A stretch of DNA of 64,000 nucleotides from Candidatus Bathyarchaeota archaeon (lineage in GTDB: Archaea; Thermoproteota; Bathyarchaeia; Bathyarchaeales; Bathycorpusculaceae). Every line of letters starts with the position of its first letter. The stretch's first letter is position 1. The position numbers and the translations under genes are program-made. Positions 47,203 to 56,505 of the stretch are shown here, one piece after another. Where the stretch lies: contig JADGNF010000014.1 of NCBI GenBank assembly GCA_017883615.1, positions 1 to 64,000 on the forward strand. The letters are read 5' to 3'. Under the pieces are notes generated by a model, which worked only from the letters and a program-made list of their open reading frames with translations, was not told where the DNA came from and ran no database searches.

Positions 47203-48321
47203 CTATTGAACTGGAACAGTGATTCCTTCCCTGTAACCCGTGACCACTAACTTTTCACCCCTCAGGATAGCATTTGCATCCTGGTCACCCGTATCCACTC
47301 TGAGCGCCGACCCATCCATACCCTGGAGCTTGTTGAGAGTCGCCACCACAAGAATGTGCTTCTTGCCAACTCGCTTTACAATTTCGGGACTGATTTGCTG
47401 GTTTCCTCTCCCAAGCAAAATGCCCTGGTGCCCAATGGGCGAGAGGATAATCCAGGTTTTGCTCCAGTTCTTGATGTTTTCCAGAAGGGTTTTTTCGTCA
47501 AGGTCCCGCACGATTTTTCCTCCGAAGTAGATGTCTACACCCAAAACCGTTTTCTTCACGCCCAACTCCTCTGCAATCCGTTCCACAGTAGTTCCCGGTC
47601 CGAGAATCAGAGTGGCGTCCTTTGGCAACTCTTCAACCACGTACTTTGCAATGTCAACTTGACTCTGTTTTTCGCTAATAGTAGATGGCGACACCTCTTT
47701 ACTGCCCTGAATAAACGCAGGAACTGACAGTCCTTTTAGACAGCCGTAGAGTTTTACGTCGAAAATGTCGTTTCGAATTGCGTTTTCGTCGGCGTCCATG
47801 ATTTCGAAGTCGGCGATTTCCACGCGGTGTTCTGCAAATGCAGCGACGGCTTGCGCTGCATCTTTCGGGTTGATGGCAAATATGCCGCTATACATTTTCA
47901 CGCCTGCAGGAACTCCGATGACTGGGGTTTCTTCGTTTCCCTTCAATGCGTCTAGGATGTTTCGGGCTGTTCCGTCGCCACCTACGAACGCGATGACGTC
48001 GACTTTTGCTTTTTTGAGAAGTTTAACGGCGGCTTCGGTGTCCTTGGCGCTGGTGTTTGCTCCCACGGCCATGGGCAAGACTTGGTATTTGAACCCAGCC
48101 GATTCTGCTTCCTCAGCACCCATTTTTCCTGGGCAGCACAGAACTTCAACCAGCGCTCCGGTTAAGACCTGTCTTAATTCCCTGAGGAATTCCTCTGCCC
48201 TCTGTGGTGCCACGGGCATAGCGCCCTTCGCGACCGCTTGTTTAACGACACCGTCCGTTCCCTTCAAACCCACTTTGCCGCCCATACCTGCAACGGGGTT
48301 CACGATAAAGCCGATGCGCAT
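47203..48321 (-). CDS. ATP-NAD kinase-like protein (archaeal COG3199 type)
   Basis: MRIGFIVNPVAGMGGKVGLKGTDG, DVIAFVGGDGTARNILDAL, GVPAGVKMYSGIFAINP. Confidence 0.88.
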   Translation of the reverse strand: MRIGFIVNPVAGMGGKVGLKGTDGVVKQAVAKGAMPVAPQRAEEFLRELRQVLTGALVEVLCCPGKMGAEEAESAGFKYQVLPMAVGANTSAKDTEAAVKLLKKAKVDVIAFVGGDGTARNILDALKGNEETPVIGVPAGVKMYSGIFAINPKDAAQAVAAFAEHRVEIADFEIMDADENAIRNDIFDVKLYGCLKGLSVPAFIQGSKEVSPSTISEKQSQVDIAKYVVEELPKDATLILGPGTTVERIAEELGVKKTVLGVDIYFGGKIVRDLDEKTLLENIKNWSKTWIILSPIGHQGILLGRGNQQISPEIVKRVGKKHILVVATLNKLQGMDGSALRVDTGDQDANAILRGEKLVVTGYREGITVPVQ

Positions 48322-48419
48322 ACTAGTTCTCTCAGTTGAAGATTTGCGGGTCATCATTTAACAGTTTTGACTTCGCAAGTTTGCGAATCATGTTTGGTGC
48401 CTATTATTCGATGTATGCA

Positions 48420-48448
48420 GGGGAGGGGGAGGGGGGTAGGTCAAGGGG
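48420..48448 (+). other. G-quadruplex-forming motif candidate
   Basis: GGGGAGGGGGAGGGGGGTAGGTCAAGGGG: four G-runs of at least 4. Confidence 0.6.
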
Positions 48449-48574
48449 CTGTTTTTGGCGAAAAAAGGTAGGGGCAGTGGTCGCTATTGGCGGATTTTCA
48501 GCTCAATAGCATGTTGGAAAAAACGTGGAGGGATTGGGGTAGGCAAAACGTAAATTCCTACAAGTGACTGTTGA

Positions 48575-49918
48575 CTAATTGCTCCGGAAAAAGTCGGATA
48601 TTCGCTTCTGGAAAAGCGCCTGCCTAAGCAACTTGCCCTGAATAATCCACTGCTGTAGAGGAATTTCGAGTCTGCCACTGACGAATTTTAGTGAATCGTT
48701 GAGGTTTTTGAACTGGTAGGGTTTTTGGCGCATGGCGTTGCGGACGTTTTCGCGGACCTGCCACACGCCGATGGGCATTATGTATCCGGGTCTGGCTTCG
48801 CGCAGGACAATGACGGTTGCTTGTCGACGTTCTTTGACGAGGAGTTCGCAGGTGGCTAGTCGTGCGCTGTAGTAGCAGCCGCCTATTGCGGCGTAGGTTG
48901 TTCTGCCGCTGTTTCCCTCGGCATCCGAGTATATGGCGACGTCTGTGCCGTTTGGGTTCCAGGTGGTGCCCGGATACCACGCTTCCATAGATTCGTAGCT
49001 CCAAGCGGCGGGAATCATCAAGATCTCAAAAACGTTGTCTAAGTAAATGGATTCGTAGACCCGGTATTCGTTGATTTCGGGAAAAGTTTTCACTTGCGCC
49101 ATCAGACTCTTGCTTATGATGTCGTCTACCGCTGTGATGCTCCACCTTGTGGGAACCAGCCGCCGTTTCTTTTCTACCCCAAAGGCGCCGACGCTAAAAG
49201 CTTTCTGGATTTTGCTCACCACCACGCCGCGGTTGTATAGATCCTTGACGGCTTGGGTAGCTTTTAGGTCAGTGTCGTAGTAGGCTTTCTCGATATGCTG
49301 TTCATACCTCGAGTTTCCCAGCTTCAAATCCCGAATCGGAGCTGACGGACCAAATGGCTGCACGTCGTCGTCCATGAATATGCTGCCCCGCGGCTTCTTT
49401 GTCAGGTTTAGTTCCATGTCTACGCTGTTGTCGGCAAGGGCCAATTCGCGGGTCTGCTCCACGATCTTTCCTGCTTGGTTAAACTCGTGAACGTTAACCC
49501 GATGCTTACCACGGATGAGCAGGCTACGGAAACCTACAATCTCGTCCATCGACTTCCCAAACCACTGTTCCGGCAAATCAAAGATGCTCGTGTTCTCATG
49601 CACTGGCGGCACGAGGGGTCCGACGTAGACGTTTGGGTAGCCGATTCTGCCGATGAAGACGCTGGGTGGCGAGGCGCCGTCGATGTCTTCACTGCTCATC
49701 AGGGGGACGCTTTTGAGGTAGGAGTTAACTTTGACCATGATGGGGCAGCGGGTTTTGCCGCATAAGTTTCTGGCTCCCTTACAAAGAACGCACAGGCTGC
49801 TTTGGCGGCTTCGGGTAGAAATCTGATTCTGATCAAGAGCAGTGTGGTTAACTTGTTTTATGACATCCAGTAGCCAGTTGTTTGAGTTTTCTGTGGTTCC
49901 GGTTTGAGTTGAATGCAT
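48575..49918 (-). CDS. Nre-family DNA repair protein (NreA-like)
   Basis: LCGKTRCPI, SPPSVFIGRIGYPNVYVGPLVPP; C-terminal QKRISDFF PIP-like box. Confidence 0.88.
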   Translation of the reverse strand: MHSTQTGTTENSNNWLLDVIKQVNHTALDQNQISTRSRQSSLCVLCKGARNLCGKTRCPIMVKVNSYLKSVPLMSSEDIDGASPPSVFIGRIGYPNVYVGPLVPPVHENTSIFDLPEQWFGKSMDEIVGFRSLLIRGKHRVNVHEFNQAGKIVEQTRELALADNSVDMELNLTKKPRGSIFMDDDVQPFGPSAPIRDLKLGNSRYEQHIEKAYYDTDLKATQAVKDLYNRGVVVSKIQKAFSVGAFGVEKKRRLVPTRWSITAVDDIISKSLMAQVKTFPEINEYRVYESIYLDNVFEILMIPAAWSYESMEAWYPGTTWNPNGTDVAIYSDAEGNSGRTTYAAIGGCYYSARLATCELLVKERRQATVIVLREARPGYIMPIGVWQVRENVRNAMRQKPYQFKNLNDSLKFVSGRLEIPLQQWIIQGKLLRQALFQKRISDFFRSN

Positions 49919-50072
49919 AAGTTAGAATGTAATGGAAAGAGTTGTTCTCATATGCTTTCCGCATAGAAAAACCTCAAAAAACCATCGTCCCCAGTCACAA
50001 ACGAAGGAAAGTTTACGCATGAAGGGACAAAGATCGTGGTATACTGAAAACTGGTTTTGGGAAAGAAGTGGC

Positions 50073-50146
50073 GCCCAGGCCGGGATTCGGACCCGGGTCC
50101 TGCGGGCGACAGCCGCATATACTGGACCGAACTATACTACCTGGGC
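50073..50146 (-). tRNA. tRNA-Asp(GTC)
   Basis: Minus strand GCCCAGG...TGCGG-CTGTCGC-CCGCA...CCGGGTCCGAATCCCGG...CCTGGGC; anticodon GTC. Confidence 0.94.
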
Positions 50147-50265
50147 AGCTATCTAACACAGATGGCCTAAGCGCCGAAACAATACACAATACTTTAGCTA
50201 ATTAACTTTTCTCGGGAAAACCAACTTTGCAAATTACGCTCAAGTCGTAAGCACTTGGCTACTGG

Positions 50266-50538
50266 CTATTTTCTTTTGGCTACGCGCAAGGTTTTTTCGG
50301 CGGTGGACGCGCTTTCCAAAAGATCGTCGATGGTAGCAATAAAGGTGGCGAATTTGCCTTCCAACCGAATCAAAGTGACCACGCTACAGTCCTGCTGCGT
50401 AGTTTCCACGCTCAATCCAGCCGGCGCGTTAGAGTTGTCCGGCGCAACCGCCTTGGCGATTGCCGCCGCAGTTTGTGTGTAGTCGTATTCAAGCGTTATC
50501 GTTGCTTGCAACTTTTTCTCCTCGCAACTGTTTCCCAA
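50266..50538 (-). CDS. pcc1: KEOPS complex subunit Pcc1
   Basis: LQATITLEYDYTQTAAAIAKAVAPDNSNAPAGLSVE...TFIATIDDLLESASTAEKTL; start may be shorter (TTG at 50511). Confidence 0.82.
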   Translation of the reverse strand: MGNSCEEKKLQATITLEYDYTQTAAAIAKAVAPDNSNAPAGLSVETTQQDCSVVTLIRLEGKFATFIATIDDLLESASTAEKTLRVAKRK

Positions 50539-51964
50539 CTAATTCGTCCACGGCTTTTACAAACTCGTCCACTTTGTCAAGTGGGACTTGTCCGCCTGCG
50601 GCGATGTTGTGTCCACCTCCTTTTCCGCCCAACTTCTCTGCTGCGAGCCGCATTACGATGCCAAGGTTAACGCCTTTGCGGACAGCAAGATCGGTGGTTC
50701 GGGAGGAAATTTTGGCTAAGCCTTCGTTTTGGACGTTCGCGTAGGCTATGAGGGGTTTTTCGACGTTTGGGAGGCTGGTTATGAGGATGCCAGATATGGT
50801 GCCGATGATTTTTTCTGAGACGAAGTCTTCGCCATTGACAACGTAAATGTTGCTTAGCTCTCGGAGTCGTTCGGGTTTTTCCCAGACCCAGATGAGGTAT
50901 TTGTTGATGCTTTTGCGGTATTCCTCGAGGACTTTGTTGGCTTCTTCCAGCGCCGCTTTGCGGTCTCCCATGCACACGGCTATTCCGAGGCTGGGGCGGT
51001 CCATGCGTCCGGTGCTGTTGAGGACGACGGCGAATTCTCGGGCGTCCCGAAGAGCCGTCCAGGGTTCCTCCGTGTTCAGGATGTAGATGTGTCCGATGAG
51101 GTTGGTTACTTCGTAGTGTAATCCTCTGGCGAGCAGATAATCCGCCAACGCGCTGCAGAGGCGTCGTTTTTCTTCTTCGGTCAAGTCGCGTAGGGCGCGG
51201 AGTCGGTCTCCGTCTTTGAGGCGGATTTTTAGGCTGGAGACAAACGCGAGGCTTTTGTCTTCTTCGCCGCTCAGACCCGGCAGGAAGGGGTTGGTTGTGG
51301 TTGAGAGGGTTTTGTGTATGGGGCGGGTTTCTCTGCCAAAGAAGGTGAGGTCTTTCTCAACCGTTACTAGTTTGGCGTTGACTGCATCTTCAACTATTAG
51401 GGCGTTGAGTCCGCCTAGTTTGCGCTGGTCGTAGCGGTCTTGCATGTCGCCAAGTGCGCCGACCAGAGCGGTTGGTGCTAAGTCAACGTTGCGTTTGTCC
51501 AGTGCTCGTCCGGCGAAGTAGGCAACTCCAGAGCCGCTGACGTCTGTTGCGCCGTCCATGCCGTGCATGTGGGGGTTGACTTGGGTGTGGTTGGGGTTTT
51601 GTGCGGTTCCGGCGGCTTGGTGGTGGTCGAGGATGACGACTTTGAAGCTGGGGATTTTCTCGTTGAGTAGATCTATGTAGCCGCTTCCAAAGTCAGTGAA
51701 TATGACGAGTTCGGGTTTGTCGGCGACGATTTCGCCAATTATCTTTTCGTCTACCCACTGGGTGATTCGGATGCGAAACCTTGCGTCTTGCCTGTAGAGT
51801 GCTCTGCCGATGACTCCTGCCGCTGCAATGCCATCTGCGTCCAGATGCGAAAAGACGTGGATGAAGCCGTCGTTTTGGATGGTTTCACGGATAACTTGGG
51901 CGGCTTTGGCTGCGTCTTGCAGGAAGGCTTCGGTGTTTTTTGCGTCAACAGGCATAGTTTTCAC
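50489..51964 (-). CDS. DHH/DHHA1 family single-strand exonuclease (archaeal RecJ-like/GAN)
   Basis: FSHLDADGIAAAGVIGRAL, ILDHHQAAG, GGGHNIAAGGQVP. Confidence 0.92.
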   Translation of the reverse strand: MKTMPVDAKNTEAFLQDAAKAAQVIRETIQNDGFIHVFSHLDADGIAAAGVIGRALYRQDARFRIRITQWVDEKIIGEIVADKPELVIFTDFGSGYIDLLNEKIPSFKVVILDHHQAAGTAQNPNHTQVNPHMHGMDGATDVSGSGVAYFAGRALDKRNVDLAPTALVGALGDMQDRYDQRKLGGLNALIVEDAVNAKLVTVEKDLTFFGRETRPIHKTLSTTTNPFLPGLSGEEDKSLAFVSSLKIRLKDGDRLRALRDLTEEEKRRLCSALADYLLARGLHYEVTNLIGHIYILNTEEPWTALRDAREFAVVLNSTGRMDRPSLGIAVCMGDRKAALEEANKVLEEYRKSINKYLIWVWEKPERLRELSNIYVVNGEDFVSEKIIGTISGILITSLPNVEKPLIAYANVQNEGLAKISSRTTDLAVRKGVNLGIVMRLAAEKLGGKGGGHNIAAGGQVPLDKVDEFVKAVDELVGKQLRGEKVASNDNA

Positions 51965-52037
51965 TTTTGGCTACTTGATGTTTGAAAAGGGCTTTAGGGG
52001 TGCGCTGCAAATATGCTTTGCGAAGTAAAAGGGAAGT

Positions 52038-52478
52038 TTAGCTGATTGAAGCGATTTTTGGAACGTATTTCCAGTTCTTCTGAAGGACGCCTTCTCGTTT
52101 ATAGTATCGGCTGAGTTTGTGTATTTTTGCTTCGAGCAGAACCATGTTGCGTTTGTTGTGGGCGTCTTTCTTGTTTTTCTCCATGTGGACGGCCATACGT
52201 TTGGCTTTCTTCATGAGGTTGGTGAGGTCTTCTGGCATTGCTGGGGCTAGATTTGATGCTTTGAGGGTGGCGCTTATGGTTTTGCCTGTGATTGGTTTGA
52301 CGAGTGGGATTGCGTATTGGTCTCTGAGGATGGTGCCTATGGCGCTTAAGTTGTGTCCTTCTTTTGCGAGTTTAATTATGAATGCTTCTACTTCTTCTGG
52401 TTCATATTTGCACCAGCTTGGGGGGCGTCTGCTGACTGGGCGAATCGAATGGGATTTTCCTTTTTCGGCTTTTGGCAT
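52038..52478 (-). CDS. rps15: 30S ribosomal protein S15
   Basis: MPKAEKGKSHSIRPVSRRPPSWCKYEPEEVEAFIIKLAKEGHNLSAIGTILRDQYAIPLVK; start re-assigned to ATG at 52478. Confidence 0.95.
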   Translation of the reverse strand: MPKAEKGKSHSIRPVSRRPPSWCKYEPEEVEAFIIKLAKEGHNLSAIGTILRDQYAIPLVKPITGKTISATLKASNLAPAMPEDLTNLMKKAKRMAVHMEKNKKDAHNKRNMVLLEAKIHKLSRYYKREGVLQKNWKYVPKIASIS

Positions 52479-53000
52479 CTCTACACCTGTGCGCTTTGCA
52501 CCTTTACCCCACGGAACACAGATATTTAAGAATAACTGTGCCTGCAGGTGATTTGGGTGCTGTTTGACTTGAGTGGTTTGTTTTCTTGTTACTAGTAGTA
52601 GTGGGTGTTTTTGCAAAATACTACTTCCGTCTGGCCGTTTTCTGGGTTGCTTGTTTGGTTTGGGTTGGTTTTGGGGTTTTTTGCAGAAGTGGAAGCGTAA
52701 TCTTATTCAACAACTTGTCGAGGTGCGTGCGTGCGCAATGGGGGAGGGGGGTACGGTTTGTATATACATTTTCCACGTATAGCGTATATACAGTCTGGGA
52801 TAAGGGCAATTAATTCGTAGGCTGTTGGGACCGCTTTAGCAGTAACACTAATTGAAACCATAATTACCATATGAAGGAAAACAAAGACAGCAAACACTTC
52901 CCCCAGCTAAATCTTGTCGCCTACCTCTTCTTGGTCAAGAAACTTTGTGATGAGAAATCTTTACAAGAAAACTCTTAAGGCAACTTAGACCTATAGTTGC

Positions 53001-53816
53001 TTGATTGCTATGAGCAAAAAACCAATCATAGCAGCAACAACCATTACAGGACTTCTGCTTTCACTATTTGGGATGCAGTTCGTTGAGGTGGCAATTGCCA
53101 ACCCATTTGCTCGTTTCATGCCAATTGATCCGCCAACTGATGCGAAACTTCCCGTAATCACAGTTTTATCCCCAAAGAATGGGGAAGTGTATTCTTCTGC
53201 TAATTTCACTTTTGAGTTTAGCGTCACCAGCCCAGAAACAAACGGGTCTATGCATGTCGAGGAAGTTTATTACGTTACGGATTGGCGGAATGAAGAAACA
53301 TTAGTGAGATATTACGTAAATCCTTTCTCATTAGGTGGGGTCAGCACCTCTGTAAAACCTACATTGCCACCATTCTATGAACCGGCTGGTGCGCCAAGCA
53401 CAATTAATTTTTCGTGTTCGCTGTCAAATGTTACCGAAGGAAACCACCACATACAAGTTCACGCATGGTGCGAATTTTACAATAACACGGGTGCAGCTCA
53501 ATTATATTATTCCCTCAACTCTACCTCATACGCTTATTTCAAAACTTCAGATTCAATTTCACCCTTAGCTGCTCCAACCCCCTCTCCTATTCCAACACCA
53601 CGCCCTAGTCCAAGCTTTACTCCCATCACTTCAGCTCCGGCAGCGGCCTCGCCTTCTGTGCCAGAATTCCCAACCTGGACAGCCGTATCACTAATCGCAA
53701 CAGCTACACTATCGGTAGCCTTGTTCGCGAAAAGAAAGAAAACTCGGATTAATTCAACTTTGAAAAAAGCATTAGTGGAAGAGCGGATGGCAAAGAGCAA
53801 TCCGAAATTGGTCTAA
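53001..53816 (+). CDS. Secreted surface protein with C-terminal PEFPTW-TM-basic anchor (start TTG 53001 or ATG 53010)
   Basis: Signal peptide KKPIIAATTITGLLLSLFGMQFVEVAIA; Pro/Ser/Thr linker; VPEFPTWTAVSLIATATLSVALFAKRKKTR. Confidence 0.75.
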   Translation: MIAMSKKPIIAATTITGLLLSLFGMQFVEVAIANPFARFMPIDPPTDAKLPVITVLSPKNGEVYSSANFTFEFSVTSPETNGSMHVEEVYYVTDWRNEETLVRYYVNPFSLGGVSTSVKPTLPPFYEPAGAPSTINFSCSLSNVTEGNHHIQVHAWCEFYNNTGAAQLYYSLNSTSYAYFKTSDSISPLAAPTPSPIPTPRPSPSFTPITSAPAAASPSVPEFPTWTAVSLIATATLSVALFAKRKKTRINSTLKKALVEERMAKSNPKLV

Positions 53817-53984
53817 GATTTTTGCTTTTTCTTGAAGAAAAAACTGCAACGCGGTTTTTGAAAGGCATATTCGTGTCCAAAGTGGAGGGAACCTAACTGC
53901 TGCTGCCTGAAAATAATGCCGTTAAGCAGTTGCATTTGCCTATAAGCTAGTTCTGTCCGTTCTGTGTTTCCCGAGGCATAAGAC

Positions 53985-54182
53985 ATGTACGCTCAAATAA
54001 TGTTAGATTGCCAAACTCGAACAGAATATGTAAGTTGCGAATATTGTATTGCAAAAGAAAGCTGCCATCTCCGCCTAAAGCTCGGCGAGCAAATAGTGAA
54101 TGGAAGTGAACCGTCAAAATCGGCGGTTCCCATTTTACTCTTAAGAACAATTCCCGGCGAAACGGTCTTTCAAACCGCCTAA
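53985..54182 (+). CDS. Possible small Cys-containing protein
   Basis: TEYVSCEYCIAKESCHLRLKLGEQ; ATG start, otherwise unassigned gap. Confidence 0.3.
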   Translation: MYAQIMLDCQTRTEYVSCEYCIAKESCHLRLKLGEQIVNGSEPSKSAVPILLLRTIPGETVFQTA

Positions 54183-54257
54183 CGTCTCCTCTTTGATTTT
54201 GTGGCTTCCAAAATGAGGAAAAATCTTTGTAGAATGTGGAGTTTTTGGCGAATGTTC

Positions 54258-54476
54258 TTATTCGCCCCAATCTTCGCCTTCGATAGTTAATTCTTGAAGA
54301 TCTGTACATACACCTCCATCACTTACTTTCTTAACTTCTAGTTCTAGGCCGCATCCGGGGCAACTCAGTATTTCCCCTTTTTCTATGTTGCAGGGAACGT
54401 TTAGTTCAGAGTCGCAGTCGGGGCATTTGTTTTTGCCGTCGTTATTTTGTGAATTTGAATTTGTAGATGCGTTCAT
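54258..54476 (-). CDS. lysW: LysW-like amino-group carrier protein
   Basis: CPDCDSELNVPCNIEKGEILSCPGCGLELEV zinc ribbon and terminal EDWGE. Confidence 0.85.
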   Translation of the reverse strand: MNASTNSNSQNNDGKNKCPDCDSELNVPCNIEKGEILSCPGCGLELEVKKVSDGGVCTDLQELTIEGEDWGE

Positions 54477-54709
54477 TGTTCTTTCCACTTTTCGGGGGAT
54501 GAACTTTCTATAGAAAAGAAAGCTATTAAATATTGTGACTTTTATGTTACAAAATTAACCATTAATGTCCTATTTGACACATTGTTTCGCGTTCAACCTC
54601 ACAAACATTAAAGCAAAAATTCTTGGGAACATTAACTAGTTATAGTAGAGGCTTATTCTTTTTGAATAGCCCAATATTATTCAAAACGCACCCCAAACCA
54701 ATTGCTGAC

Positions 54710-54907
54710 TTATTTTGCTATTGTTTGTACTCTGCCTATTTTGCCGTCTGTAAGTCGGACTTTGATTCCGTGGGGGTGAGTTGGGCTGTTTGTGAGGATG
54801 TCTTTGACGATGCCTTCGGTTAGTTTGCCACTTCGCTGGTCCTGTTTCTGTACGATGTTTACGTGGGTGCCGGGTTTGATTTGGCTTCTTTGAGGGTTGG
54901 ATTGCAT
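54710..54907 (-). CDS. YwbE-family (DUF2196) protein
   Basis: IKPGTHVNIVQKQDQRSGKLTEGIVKDILTNSPTHPHGIKVRLTDGKIGRVQTI. Confidence 0.88.
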   Translation of the reverse strand: MQSNPQRSQIKPGTHVNIVQKQDQRSGKLTEGIVKDILTNSPTHPHGIKVRLTDGKIGRVQTIAK

Positions 54908-55031
54908 TTCCAAAGGTGTGTTCTTCGCGCCTTATAGTGCATTCGCAAGGGATAAACAAAAATTGTATGTGGAAACGAAACTATTCCTAGGAATATTCCG
55001 AATTAGGTGAATGCAACTCAAAATCTTGCTG

Positions 55032-55214
55032 TTATCTCTTCAGGTTTTTCTCGTTATAGAGCTCGATGTAGCCGCAGTTTTTGCAGTAAAACGGAATCAC
55101 TTTGTCGCCGCGCACATCGCCAAACTTTACAAGCCGAACCGGTCCGTAACCCGATAACTGATCTGCGGCCGTCATTTCGCCGGCGCATTTAGGGCATTGC
55201 TTAGGCTGGTACAC
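55032..55214 (-). CDS. Small zinc-ribbon protein
   Basis: CPKCAGEM...FYCKNCGYIELY. Confidence 0.75.
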   Translation of the reverse strand: MYQPKQCPKCAGEMTAADQLSGYGPVRLVKFGDVRGDKVIPFYCKNCGYIELYNEKNLKR

Positions 55215-55239
55215 GTTTAGTACTTCGTTAGCTAATTAG

Positions 55240-55806
55240 CTACTGCTGGTTTTTGTACCATTCGGCGAACTTGCTAACCGCTTGCGCGCGGTGGGAAAAC
55301 CCGTTTTTCTCCTTAATGGACATTTCTGCGAAGGTTTTCTTGCTGCCCTTTGGCTGGAAGATTGGGTCAAACCCGAACGCGGACTCAAAATCCGAAATGC
55401 GCTCTTTAGCGGTGATTTCACCTTGGCTTTGGCCTTCAAAGCAAACGGTTTCTCCTGTTTCGCTGTTGCAATACGCTATTGAAGAGCGGAACGTTGCTTT
55501 CCGGTTCTTCACTCCCGCCATCAGTTTGAGGATCCCTTCGTTTTCCACGGTTTTGTAAGCGTAAGCAGCGTATGGACCAGGAAAGCCTTTTAGAGCATCC
55601 ACGAATAATCCTGCGTCCTCCACAATCAGCGGTAAGTGAATCTTTTTGTATGCGTTTGCGGCGCTGGTAGAGGCGATTTCTTTGAGGCTGTCACTTTGGA
55701 TTTCCACGCCTTTCATTCGCATCATTCCAACCCCTAATCCATGTTCCGCCAGCATGACGCGGGCTTCGTTGAATTTGTGAATGTTGCCGGTCGCGAAGAA
55801 AATCAT
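55240..55806 (-). CDS. XTP/dITP diphosphatase (RdgB/HAM1 family)
   Basis: IFFATGNIHKFNEAR, VEDAGLFVDALKGFPGPYAAY, FGFDPIF, SHRAQAV. Confidence 0.93.
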   Translation of the reverse strand: MIFFATGNIHKFNEARVMLAEHGLGVGMMRMKGVEIQSDSLKEIASTSAANAYKKIHLPLIVEDAGLFVDALKGFPGPYAAYAYKTVENEGILKLMAGVKNRKATFRSSIAYCNSETGETVCFEGQSQGEITAKERISDFESAFGFDPIFQPKGSKKTFAEMSIKEKNGFSHRAQAVSKFAEWYKNQQ

Positions 55807-55839
55807 CTTGCCCTTCAATTTCAAACTCACTTGGTGCAC

Positions 55840-56505
55840 CTACGTTTCCTGTTGTCTCTCTGCTACGTAACGCCCTCTTTTTTCTATTTCTCTGATTTTC
55901 ACTAAAACATCTTGCATCCTGTCCGCGCCAACAGCCGAGGCGTAGCCTTCGAGGACGGCGTGGAAGCATTCGTCGGCAACTTGAAAGTGGGTGCTTTGCA
56001 GCGCGCGCCTGAGCAGGTGCAAATCGACGCCTTGGTCTTCCAGCTCCTCGGAGCGGTCCCCCAGTCCAAAGTCGACGAGGAAAATTCTGCCTTCTGCGTT
56101 CAGAATCATGTTGGAGGTGGTTAGGTCTCCGTGGATTATACCATTTTTGTGGAGTTTCCCTACTTCTTCGCCGATGCCATGGCACAGTTCCATCCTGTCG
56201 GCTTCGCAAATGGAGTCCAACAGCTTCTTAACTTGGATTCCTTCAATGTACTCCATGGTTATCGAGGCGTTTTCCACGTCGACGAGGAAAATCAGTGGGG
56301 TCGGCACGCCTGCCCGTTTGGCGTCATGCATCAATTGGGGTTCGTGCACCGTTCGGTAGCGTCTAATCGTCTGGTCCAGTTGGGGTGGGCGGTATTTTTT
56401 TGGCAGCCGCTGTTTGATGACGACGCGTCGTCCGTGCCAATCGGCGATGTAAAGGCTGGCTTCGGCTCCTTTCTTTAGCAAGACGCTCACAGCGTTTTCA
56501 CCCAT
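55840..56505 (-). CDS. bud32: KEOPS complex kinase Bud32
   Basis: KKGAEASLYIADWHGRRVVIKQRLPKKYRPPQLD, GIIHGDLTTSNMIL, FLVDFGLG. Confidence 0.94.
   Translation of the reverse strand: MGENAVSVLLKKGAEASLYIADWHGRRVVIKQRLPKKYRPPQLDQTIRRYRTVHEPQLMHDAKRAGVPTPLIFLVDVENASITMEYIEGIQVKKLLDSICEADRMELCHGIGEEVGKLHKNGIIHGDLTTSNMILNAEGRIFLVDFGLGDRSEELEDQGVDLHLLRRALQSTHFQVADECFHAVLEGYASAVGADRMQDVLVKIREIEKRGRYVAERQQET

Noticed and set aside
47765-48361. 198 aa plus-strand ORF opposite NAD kinase
   Set aside because: Antisense shadow; the minus strand encodes a recognisable kinase.
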